The notes below the pieces were generated by a model. That model was given only the letters and a program-made list of their open reading frames with translations. It made no database searches and was not told where the DNA came from. Source: DATMER01 sp963741305 (GTDB lineage: Bacteria; Acidobacteriota; Thermoanaerobaculia; Multivoradales; UBA5704). From it: 64,000 nt of DNA. The stretch spans positions 1,488,001 to 1,552,000 of the forward strand of contig CAVUHL010000003.1 in NCBI GenBank assembly GCA_963741305.1. Reading direction: 5' to 3'. This document shows, piece by piece, positions 54,651 through 62,010 of this stretch (position 1 is its first letter; each line of letters opens with the position of its first letter). The position numbers were made by a program, and so were the translations under genes.

Positions 54651-55567
54651 CTCGCCATCCGAAGGCCTTCGCTCGTCAGACCGGTGCCCGGCTGCCAGAG
54701 GACCTCGCGGATGGGGTTGGCCAGGACCGTGTTCCACAGGTCGACGGGAGTGGGCCCGATCGTGAACCGGACGCCTCCGCCGGCCGCGAGGTGGCCGACC
54801 GCGAGGAGCGCAACCGTCTCGGCACCCTTGATCCTCCTCGTCGCCGCCTGGGCGCGCCACGTCCGGACCCGGCGTCCCCCGCTTCCGCGCACGGACAGGG
54901 AGAAGTAGAGAGGATAGGAACCCTCGTAGGTCGGCGAGATGACGGGCACATTGATCCTCACCACCTCCGCGGGACCGAGGTCAGCTTCGACCGACGGATG
55001 GAAGCGCAGGTACTTGGCGGCCTCGCCCGCCTCGAAGTGGATGGTGACCGAGCGTTGCCCGTCGGAGCAGTTCTGCAACAGGAGCGAGGCGCAATGGGGC
55101 GATCTCCCGTTGCTCGGGATGATCGCGCCCGTGAACTGGATCAGGTCGGTTTCGAAGATCTGCGCCGCCGGATACCGCTGGCGCAGCAGATCCGGGAAGT
55201 CCGAAGAGCCCGGGCTGCGCTGGCGTTGGAAGGTGTAGAAGCCGAGGCCCAGGCCCACCGCTGCCGCGACGGCCGTCACCGCGATCCAACCGGCAGGCCG
55301 GGGCTCGATCGAGAGCACTACGATCCCCCCGATGATTGCGATGGCGATGGCGGATACAGCGCAGAAGGTGAGGGCGGCATCCAGGTCTCTCCGGATCTCG
55401 TGCCGCAAACCGGCGAGGAAGATCACCGCGGCGATCACCATCGTTCCCGTGAGGGCGGGACCGCTCCGGCCGTTCACCGCCACCAGGAGAGCGATGCCGA
55501 GCGTCAGGAGCGACAGGAACACGGCCACATAAACGAGGACTCCACCCGCTTCCCTGCGACTGGGCAT
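54647..55567 (-). CDS. Four-helix membrane protein of unknown function
   Basis: A 306-aa protein with four membrane helices in residues 9-112 (VLVYVAVFLSLLTLGIALLVAV, GTMVIAAVIFLAGL, FCAVSAIAIAIIGGIVVLSI and GWIAVTAVAAAVGLGLGFYTF) and a ~190-residue soluble C-terminal part with beta-sandwich character. No family recognised. It is convergent with the hydrolase-TonB-C gene and divergent from the LprI-like gene. Confidence 0.68.
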   Translation of the reverse strand: MPSRREAGGVLVYVAVFLSLLTLGIALLVAVNGRSGPALTGTMVIAAVIFLAGLRHEIRRDLDAALTFCAVSAIAIAIIGGIVVLSIEPRPAGWIAVTAVAAAVGLGLGFYTFQRQRSPGSSDFPDLLRQRYPAAQIFETDLIQFTGAIIPSNGRSPHCASLLLQNCSDGQRSVTIHFEAGEAAKYLRFHPSVEADLGPAEVVRINVPVISPTYEGSYPLYFSLSVRGSGGRRVRTWRAQAATRRIKGAETVALLAVGHLAAGGGVRFTIGPTPVDLWNTVLANPIREVLWQPGTGLTSEGLRMAS

Positions 55568-55681
55568 GAGCGTCTCCTACGCGTTTTGTTTTTGGACGAC
55601 TCGATCAGTCTACGTTTGTCGAAGCGAGCCGTCAATGGCGCGTGCTAGGCTCCCTCAATCACTTGAGGAAAGGGCTTCCCC

Positions 55682-56119
55682 ATGCATCGACGCGTCCTGA
55701 TTTGCGTATGCGCCTGTCTGCTGCTCCCCCTGGCCGCCCAGGCTCAGAAGCCCGAAGCGGACTGCTTCGACAAGGCTGTGACCCAGGCCGATCTCAATGA
55801 CTGTGCCGGCGAGCAGTTCGCTGCCGCGGACGCCGAGCTCAACCGGGTCTACAAGGCGATCCTGGAGAAGTACAAGCAGGATCCCCTGTTCGTCGAGAAG
55901 CTGCGCGCGGCCCAGAGGGCGTGGCTGACCTATCGGGACGCCGAGATCGAGGCGAAGTATCCGCACAACAAGGAACCTGGCCATTACGGCAGCAGTATCA
56001 GGATGTGCTATCCACTCTACCAGGCGCAGCTCACCCAGGAGCGGACCAAGAAGCTGCGGGAGTGGCTCGACGGTGCGGAAGAAGGGGATGTCTGCTCGGG
56101 CTCAGTCGATGTGAAATGA
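55682..56119 (+). CDS. LprI-like (DUF1311) exported protein
   Basis: A 145-aa protein with a signal peptide (ICVCACLLLPLAAQAQ). The mature part fits the lysozyme-inhibitor LprI N-terminal family: DCFDKAVTQADLNDCAGEQF, AADAELNRVYKAI, then AQRAWLTYRDAE, with a late MCYPLYQAQL and a final Cys. LprI-type proteins bind lysozyme in the periplasm or at the surface. Its stop overlaps the acetyltransferase start by 4 bp. Confidence 0.85.
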   Translation: MHRRVLICVCACLLLPLAAQAQKPEADCFDKAVTQADLNDCAGEQFAAADAELNRVYKAILEKYKQDPLFVEKLRAAQRAWLTYRDAEIEAKYPHNKEPGHYGSSIRMCYPLYQAQLTQERTKKLREWLDGAEEGDVCSGSVDVK

Positions 56120-56592
56120 ACATCAGGCGCGCCCAGGCCTCGGATGCGGCGGAGCTGACGAGGATTGCCCACGAGGCCAAGCGGTATTGGAATTATCCCG
56201 AGCGCTGGATCGAGCTGTGGCGGGACGATCTGACCCTCTCTCCGGACTTCATTGCCGGGAACGAGGTGTACCTCGCCGAGGATGGCGGCGAAGCCCTGGG
56301 GTGCTACGGCCTCATCGCAGGATCGCCGCACTGGGCGCTCGAACATTTCTGGATCCGTCCCGCGGCGATGGGGAAGGGCGTTGGACGGCGCCTCTTCGAG
56401 CACGCCCGGGCCGTAACCTTGGATGCGGGCGCTAGCGTCCTCGAGATCGACTCCGATCCTAATGCCGAGGCGTTCTACCTGCGCATGGGTGCTGTCAAGG
56501 TGGGAGAGGTCCGCTCCGAAGTTGACGGGCAGCCTCGAATCCGGCCTCTTCTGCACCTGCGACTGATGAATTCGGAGCATCCGCAGGTCTAG
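56116..56592 (+). CDS. GNAT-family N-acetyltransferase
   Basis: A 158-aa protein. The GNAT core is visible: RRAQASDAAELTRIA at the N-terminus, FWIRPAAMGKGVGRRLFEHA with the acetyl-CoA loop (GKGVGRR), then ASVLEIDSDPNAEAFYLRMGAVK. The acceptor substrate cannot be read. ATGA-coupled to the LprI-like gene. Its last codons (SEHPQV) already contain the first word of the 21-bp-phased array that follows. Confidence 0.88.
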   Translation: MNIRRAQASDAAELTRIAHEAKRYWNYPERWIELWRDDLTLSPDFIAGNEVYLAEDGGEALGCYGLIAGSPHWALEHFWIRPAAMGKGVGRRLFEHARAVTLDAGASVLEIDSDPNAEAFYLRMGAVKVGEVRSEVDGQPRIRPLLHLRLMNSEHPQV

Positions 56593-56937
56593 CGGGCTCT
56601 CAACTGCGCCCGGATGCTCCGAAACCACAGGATTCTGTGACTCACCCAATTGTTTATGCTCCGACATCACTCGCTGTCGGAGCAAAATCCTATGACCGAA
56701 GCCCTGCAATCTTCACTTTAGGAGCATAATGGCTTGATCTAGGAGCAAAACGAACTCCCTGAAGGCCTGCACTTCTAACTTTAGGAGCATATTCCCTTGC
56801 TGGTAGCTTTGACACAGACCCTTATGCTCCGAAATCCCGGAAAGTTATCTTCGGGTGAATGGATTATGCTCCAAAAATAAAAAGGGGAGGAGCATCCCTT
56901 TTTGGGGGAACGCCGGGGGAGGACGTTTTCGGAGCTT
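56574..56937. repeat. 21-bp-phased array of GGAGCA(T/A)/ATGCTCC words
   Basis: The heptamer GGAGCAT, GGAGCAA or its complement ATGCTCC starts at 56574, 56614, 56656, 56679, 56721, 56742, 56784, 56824, 56866 and 56889; GGAGCTT follows at 56931. The spacings are 40, 42, 23, 42, 21, 42, 40, 42, 23 and 42 bp, so all words fall on one ~21-bp phase in both orientations. Sequence between the words is not conserved. It fills the gap between the GNAT gene and the anti-sigma-like gene and reaches into both ends. No gene is seen inside it. Confidence 0.8.
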
Positions 56938-57592
56938 ATTTCTCCAGCGCAGTCGTGAAGGTCTGAGACTGCTTGCGCTCGCCGTCGGGGAAGACGGCGG
57001 TGACGCGCCAGTGGAGCTGGGCGGCGTCGGGGAGGGCCGCGAGGGCGCTCGCGGGCACCTGGTACTGCGCCGTCGGGAGGCCCTTGGGATCGGCGACGGT
57101 GTCGAGCTCGGCGGTGGTGACCAGGAGATCATACGATTCGGCACCCTCGACTGCTGTCCAGGAGAGCACGAACGCCTGGCGGGGACGCGCCTCCCCGGCG
57201 AGCGAGCGGATCTCGGTCTTTTCCCCGCGGTATTCGGCTGTCACGGTGGGCTTCTGCGTCTGACGGACGTAGACCCCGCCCACGGTCAGGACGAGGGCCG
57301 CGGCGGCGGCGGCGATCCAGGGCTGGAACCGCCTCGTGGGGAAGGAGTGGATCGTAGCGCCCGTTCCCTGGTGGGCTCCCGACTCTTTCTCGAACGCCAC
57401 TGCGATCCGCCAGTCTTCGGCGCAGGAGGCGCAGACGGCGACATGGTCCACGATGTCGCGGAGCTCATCGGGCGGCAGCTCGCTTCGCATGGCTTCCCAG
57501 ATGCGGTCCGCCTCGGGGCAGCTCCCGGTTGGCGGTGCCGGTGCAGCGAACGCAGCTCGTAAACGCGAGATTTCATCGTGCTTCATCGTCAT
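56936..57592 (-). CDS. Putative zinc-finger anti-sigma-like membrane protein
   Basis: A 218-aa protein with an N-terminal CPEADR...VDHVAVCASC segment like the zinc-binding HxxxCxxC region of anti-sigma factors. A single membrane helix lies near 97-113 (WIAAAAAALVLTVGGVYV), and an extracytoplasmic C-terminus (YRGEKTEIRSLAG, FVLSWTAVEGAESYDLLV) looks like a fibronectin III-type domain. Its start overlaps the sigma-factor gene by 4 bp. It probably holds the sigma factor inactive at the membrane. Confidence 0.8.
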   Translation of the reverse strand: MTMKHDEISRLRAAFAAPAPPTGSCPEADRIWEAMRSELPPDELRDIVDHVAVCASCAEDWRIAVAFEKESGAHQGTGATIHSFPTRRFQPWIAAAAAALVLTVGGVYVRQTQKPTVTAEYRGEKTEIRSLAGEARPRQAFVLSWTAVEGAESYDLLVTTAELDTVADPKGLPTAQYQVPASALAALPDAAQLHWRVTAVFPDGERKQSQTFTTALEK

Positions 57593-58134
57593 GGCTTCAC
57601 CCCCTTCGAGACGAGGCACTCCCTGAGGTCGGCCAGCCCCCGGTATACGAGGTTGTCCGCCTTTTTGGGCGCCCAACTCATCAAACGACCGATATCAGGA
57701 ACGCTGTGCCCCTGCAGGTGCAGGGTGACGGCCAGTCGCCTGGGGCGTACGATCTGCGCGAGGCATTCCCGGATCGCGCGCCCCACCTGTTGCCCGATGG
57801 AGACCTCCTCCGGATCGGGCCGCGGTGAGCTTGTCTCGGCTGCGGGTTCGATCCCCCCGTCCTCTGTCTCCAGAGAGACCTCGCTCCGCCTCCGGCAGCG
57901 CCGGATCTCATCGATCAGGGCGCTGTAGGCCGTCTTCCTCAGGTAAGACGTAGAGATCTGGGCATTCGCCTCACTTTTGCGCCGGATTTCGAGGACGCGG
58001 AGGAGGGCTACCTGCACCAGGTCGTCGGCGCGGCTGGCCAGCCAGGAGGGGCAGATGCGCGACACGGCGCGGACGAGCTCTGAGCGCAGGCGCTCATAGT
58101 CATCCACCTCTTCGGGCCGCACGGGGATGTTCAT
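57589..58134 (-). CDS. Sigma-70 family (ECF-like) RNA polymerase sigma factor
   Basis: A 181-aa protein with region 2 (RADDLVQVALLRVLEIRR, then YLRKTAYSALIDEIRRCRRR) and a region 4-like helix-turn-helix (RPRRLAVTLHLQGHSVPDIGRLM, then KKADNLVYRGLADLREC). The length suits a group 4 sigma factor. The linker between the regions is longer than usual and Glu/Pro-rich. It is paired with the anti-sigma-like gene. A perfect hairpin lies just upstream of the start. Confidence 0.85.
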   Translation of the reverse strand: MNIPVRPEEVDDYERLRSELVRAVSRICPSWLASRADDLVQVALLRVLEIRRKSEANAQISTSYLRKTAYSALIDEIRRCRRRSEVSLETEDGGIEPAAETSSPRPDPEEVSIGQQVGRAIRECLAQIVRPRRLAVTLHLQGHSVPDIGRLMSWAPKKADNLVYRGLADLRECLVSKGVKP

Positions 58135-58138
58135 GGTT

Positions 58139-58154
58139 CATCCATTCTTGGATG
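58139..58154 (-). promoter_or_regulatory. Hairpin immediately upstream of the sigma-factor start codon
   Basis: CATCCA-AGAA-TGGATG is a perfect 6-bp stem with a 4-base loop. It ends 4 nt before the ATG at 58134 on the coding strand, where the ribosome binding site should be. No Shine-Dalgarno is visible. It could gate translation initiation or bind a dimeric regulator. TATAACT lies just upstream as a possible -10. Confidence 0.45.
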
Positions 58155-58189
58155 AGTTATAGCGTACTACTTTAAGCCTGCCGGCGGCG

Positions 58190-60601
58190 TCAATCTCCGC
58201 GAAGGGCTTGGCGGGGCTCGACTTCGGTGGCGTGAAGGGCGGGGGAGAGGCTGGCAACCAGGCCAGCCACGAGGAGCAGCAGGGGGACGGTGGTGAAGGT
58301 GACCACGTCCAGCGGACGGATGCCGTGGAGCAGGCCGTCGACGAGGCCGGTGGAGAGCACGGCAAGGGCCGCGGCCAGGCCGAGCGCCAGCCCGGCCAGG
58401 ATCAGGCCGAGCCCCTGCCTGAGCACCAGGCGCAGCACGTGGCCGCGGCTCGCCCCGAGCGCCAGCCGCACCCCGATCTCGTGCCGCCGCTGCGACACCG
58501 ACCAGGAGATCAGCCCGTAGAGGCCCACCGCCGCGAAGAGCAGCGCGATCGCGGCAAAGGCCGCCAGGGCCACGGCGCGCAGGCGCGGCCGGGCCACGGA
58601 GGCGAAGACTGCCGCGTTCATCGTCGTCACGTCCAGGAGCGGCCGGGTGGGGTCGAGCTCCGCCAGGGCGGCGCGCACCGGGGGCTCCAGATCCATGGGT
58701 TTCCCCTGGGTACGCAGCACGAAGTCCATGGACCAGTGGGGATCCTGCTGGAAGGGGACGTAGATGTCGAAGCGCGGCGAGTCCAGGTTCAGGTAGCGGG
58801 CGTCACCGGCCACCCCGACGACGGTGAGCCAGGGCCACTTCGATTCCGGGTTGGCCCAGTGGAGCCTCCGGCCCAAGGCATCCCCTTCCGGCCAGAAGCG
58901 CTCGGCCATGGCGCGGCTGACGATGGCTACGCGCGGCGCGCCCGGGCCGTCCTGCCAGGTGAAGTCCCGCCCTTTCAGGAGTGGGATGCCCATGGCCGCG
59001 AAGTAGCCGGGGCTGACCCTCTCGTGGTTGGAGATCGGGTTGCGGATCTGTTCCGCGCCGGTCTGCCCTTCGACGGTGAAGTGGTATTCCCAGCCGATCG
59101 AGGCGGCGAGCGGCCGCAGGAGCACGGCGGCGGCACTTTCGACCCCCGGCACTGCCTTCAGGCGCTCGGTCGCGGCGCGGAACCAGGCAGCCTGCGCGGC
59201 CGGCGTGGCCTGGCGGGCATTATCCAGGGAGATACGGAAGGTGAGCAGCCCCTGGGGATCGAAGCCGAGGTCGGTGCTCTGCAGGCGGGCGAAGCTGCGG
59301 GCCATGAGGCCGGCGCCGATCAGGAGGACCAGGGCCAGGGAGACTTGGGAGACCACGAGGAGGCGCCGCAGGCGGCTCGCGCGGCGGCTGGCCGAGGTGT
59401 GGCCCCCCTCCTTGAGCGCCGTGGCAAGGTCGGAGCGGGGGACCTGGAGCGCCGGCATCAGGGCGAGGAGGAGCATGGCCGCGAGCGCTACGAGCAGGGC
59501 GAAGAGGACCGCCCGGCCGTCCACCGCCGCCTGATCGAGGCGGGGGATGTCGCGCGGGCCCAGGGCCACGAGCAGGGCGAGCCCGCCCCGGGCCATCAGC
59601 AGCCCGAGGATGGCGGCGGGGGCCGTGAGCAGGAAGCTTTCGAAGAGGAACTGGCGCAGCAGGCGGGGCCGTCCGGCGCCCAGGGCGGTGCGCACGGCGA
59701 TCTCTTTGCGGCGTTCGTCGGTGCGGGTCAGGATCAGGCCGGCGGCGTCGGCGGCGGCGGCGAGGAGCAGCAGCTCGACCGCGACCAGGAGCAGGCGGAG
59801 CGCCGCCCGGGTGTCGCCGAGCACGTCGTCGATCAGCGGCCGGACCGAGGCACGGTAGTCGCGGTATTGGAGGGGCTTGCTACGCCCTAACGAGTCGGAC
59901 AGCTCGGACATGCCGGCCCGTGCCTGATCGAGGGTCACCCCCGGCCTGAGCCGCGCCAGGCCATGGAAGATGCGGAGGCCGTGCTCTTCACGGGAAACCG
60001 GCTTGAACACGCCCCAGGCATCTGCGAAGTAGGGGAACCGGAACTCGGGCGGCATGACCCCGATCACGGTCATCGGCTCGCTGTCCATGCGGACGGCGCG
60101 GCCGACGATGGCCGGATCTCCGCCGAGCCGCTCGCGCCAGAGCCGGTCGCTGATGACCAGGTTCAAGCGGTGCTCATCCCCGGGCTGGAACGTCCTGCCC
60201 AGGGCAGGGCGGGAGCCCAGCACGTCGAAGAAGCCGGCCGACACGAAGCGGAAGCGGACGGGAATGGCTCCGCCGGGTCCGTCCATGGAGAGATGACCGT
60301 CGCTCGCGGCCAACAGGGCAAGCTCCGAGAAGACCCGGTTGCCGGCGCGCCAGTCCTCGGCGTCGCCCACCGAGACCTCGACCCGCGCGTGCCCGGCGCC
60401 GGGGCTTTCGCCCCAGACCGCCACCAGCCGCTCGGGCTGGACGAAGGGGAAGGGACGGAGCAGGACCGCGTCGGTCAGGGCGAACACGACCGTGGCCGCG
60501 CCAATGCCGAGCGCGAGGGTCAGAGCGGCGAGGGCGGTAAAGCCGGGAGCACCGGCTGCCGGCCGCAAGGCTTGGCGCAGGTCGCGGAGAACGGATTCCA
60601 T
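58190..60601 (-). CDS. ADOP/MacB-type ABC transporter permease
   Basis: An 803-aa protein. The N-terminus (MESVLRDLRQALRPAAGAPGFTALAALTLALGIGAATVVFAL) is typical of the ADOP permeases common in Acidobacteria. A MacB-type periplasmic domain follows, then FtsX-like membrane helices in the middle (FLLTAPAAILGLLMARGGLALL) and at the C-terminus. No ATPase gene is adjacent. It may export lipoproteins, peptides or toxic compounds. Its stop is ~55 bp upstream of the sigma-factor gene. Confidence 0.9.
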   Translation of the reverse strand: MESVLRDLRQALRPAAGAPGFTALAALTLALGIGAATVVFALTDAVLLRPFPFVQPERLVAVWGESPGAGHARVEVSVGDAEDWRAGNRVFSELALLAASDGHLSMDGPGGAIPVRFRFVSAGFFDVLGSRPALGRTFQPGDEHRLNLVISDRLWRERLGGDPAIVGRAVRMDSEPMTVIGVMPPEFRFPYFADAWGVFKPVSREEHGLRIFHGLARLRPGVTLDQARAGMSELSDSLGRSKPLQYRDYRASVRPLIDDVLGDTRAALRLLLVAVELLLLAAAADAAGLILTRTDERRKEIAVRTALGAGRPRLLRQFLFESFLLTAPAAILGLLMARGGLALLVALGPRDIPRLDQAAVDGRAVLFALLVALAAMLLLALMPALQVPRSDLATALKEGGHTSASRRASRLRRLLVVSQVSLALVLLIGAGLMARSFARLQSTDLGFDPQGLLTFRISLDNARQATPAAQAAWFRAATERLKAVPGVESAAAVLLRPLAASIGWEYHFTVEGQTGAEQIRNPISNHERVSPGYFAAMGIPLLKGRDFTWQDGPGAPRVAIVSRAMAERFWPEGDALGRRLHWANPESKWPWLTVVGVAGDARYLNLDSPRFDIYVPFQQDPHWSMDFVLRTQGKPMDLEPPVRAALAELDPTRPLLDVTTMNAAVFASVARPRLRAVALAAFAAIALLFAAVGLYGLISWSVSQRRHEIGVRLALGASRGHVLRLVLRQGLGLILAGLALGLAAALAVLSTGLVDGLLHGIRPLDVVTFTTVPLLLLVAGLVASLSPALHATEVEPRQALRGD

Positions 60602-60713
60602 TCACAGGGTGATACGGGATTCCAGGAGGGGAGTTCAAGGGAGCTGTCAGGTTCGGGCCGTTTTCTACGTAAACCAAAGGGAGTAGACTCGGAGCAATCC
60701 AAGGAGAGCTGCC

Positions 60714-61841
60714 ATGGGGTATGAGAAGGGAATCACCCGCAAGTGGAGTGACATGGTCCTGAAGAATGAGTATTTGCCGACCATCCCTGGCGGCCCGAAG
60801 TCGCCGGATACCCCTTCGGGCGGCACGCCGAACCATGAGCTGCTCGCGCGGTTGGCGCGCCTTACCTGGGCGCTCGAGAAGGGGACGGCCGAGCAGCAGG
60901 CCGAGGAGCTGGATGGGGCCGTGCGGTTCTACGACAACCAGGTCGAGGGTGGGTTCATGACCCGTGGCAATGCGAACGAGCAGTTTTCGCCTTCGCACAG
61001 CCAGTGGTGGATCACGGCTACGCTCGGCCTGCGCTGGGTGGGCTGGAACCTGCGCGAGTCGCGGCCCGACGTGAGCAAGAAGCTCCTCGCCGTCACCGGC
61101 CGCTGGCTCCGGCACCACCACGCGCTCTGCCGGTTCTTCGTAACCAAGAAGAACGGGATCGTGGCCCCGGGTTCCCGCGCCTGGCCCGAACCCGAACCCG
61201 GCAAGACCGTCAATGGCAAGTGCAAGCTGCGGGACGAGCTCTTCGACGCCATCGAGTCCGGCAAGGTGAAAAAGGTATGGGCCCCGGCCAATCTGGACAT
61301 GCTGGGCCTGTTCTTCGCGGACAAGCTGCTGCAGGCCGGGGACGACCTCGGCGGGGCCAAGTCGGCCACGGAGGTGCCCAAGCTGAGATGGCCGATCTCC
61401 TACCGCAGCAAGGGGAGTGACTTCACCAGTTGGCTGACCACGCTCGGGGACGTCAAGACCCTGAGGGCGCAGCGCCTCGCCACCTGGAAGGACGGGCAGG
61501 AGTCTTACGGCTTCGACGACGCCGTCGAGGATGTCTGGGAAGGGACCGAGGCGAAGGTCATCGGCGGCAAGGCTACCGGCGGTGCGAGCAGCGCCGGCGC
61601 CGGAGCGGCGGCGAGCCTCCCGGCCCTGATCGCCGGCCTGCGCGACGTGGCGGCACGGCGCCAGGCCTCCCGCGCCGAGCTGCTGGAGCTGGCCGGCCGG
61701 CTGGAGGCGCCCGGAGCCAACCTGGAGGACGTCGGCGCTGCCCTGCGCGACCTCGCCGAGCGGCGGCCCGCCGCCCGCGCCGAGGTGCTGGACCTCGCCA
61801 AGCAGTTGGAAAGGCTCCGGGTCGGGCCGCTCGAGGCTTAG
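60714..61841 (+). CDS. Hypothetical protein with internal C-terminal duplication
   Basis: A 375-aa soluble protein with AAGGAGAGC before the ATG. The first ~300 residues are mixed alpha/beta with many Trp and Lys, and no family is recognised. The last ~70 residues contain two copies of a ~33-residue helical unit: LRDVAARRQASRAELLELAG and LRDLAERRPAARAEVLDLAK. A repeat element begins just after the stop. Function unknown. Confidence 0.7.
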   Translation: MGYEKGITRKWSDMVLKNEYLPTIPGGPKSPDTPSGGTPNHELLARLARLTWALEKGTAEQQAEELDGAVRFYDNQVEGGFMTRGNANEQFSPSHSQWWITATLGLRWVGWNLRESRPDVSKKLLAVTGRWLRHHHALCRFFVTKKNGIVAPGSRAWPEPEPGKTVNGKCKLRDELFDAIESGKVKKVWAPANLDMLGLFFADKLLQAGDDLGGAKSATEVPKLRWPISYRSKGSDFTSWLTTLGDVKTLRAQRLATWKDGQESYGFDDAVEDVWEGTEAKVIGGKATGGASSAGAGAAASLPALIAGLRDVAARRQASRAELLELAGRLEAPGANLEDVGAALRDLAERRPAARAEVLDLAKQLERLRVGPLEA

Positions 61842-61847
61842 GCCCGG

Positions 61848-62010
61848 GACCCTCACCCCCGTCCCCTCTCCCACACGCACTCACACCCGCCCGGGAGAGG
61901 GGCGCCACCGCCCAAAAGCACGGACACAGCCGGTGGGCCGGTCCGGGTCCGGTCCCCCTCGCCCGGGCGGGTGTGAGTGCGTGTGGGAGAGGGGGTTAGG
62001 GGGTGAGGGT
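61848..62010. repeat. Dispersed inverted-repeat element, subfamily B, copy 3
   Basis: The arms at about 61848-61905 and 61955-62010 carry the CACACGCACTCACACCCGCC core and its complement, with a ~50-bp spacer. The right arm contains the stop codon and last codons of the convergent NRPS-like gene (reading CTCACCCCCTAA), so the element forms the 3' end of that gene. Confidence 0.85.
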
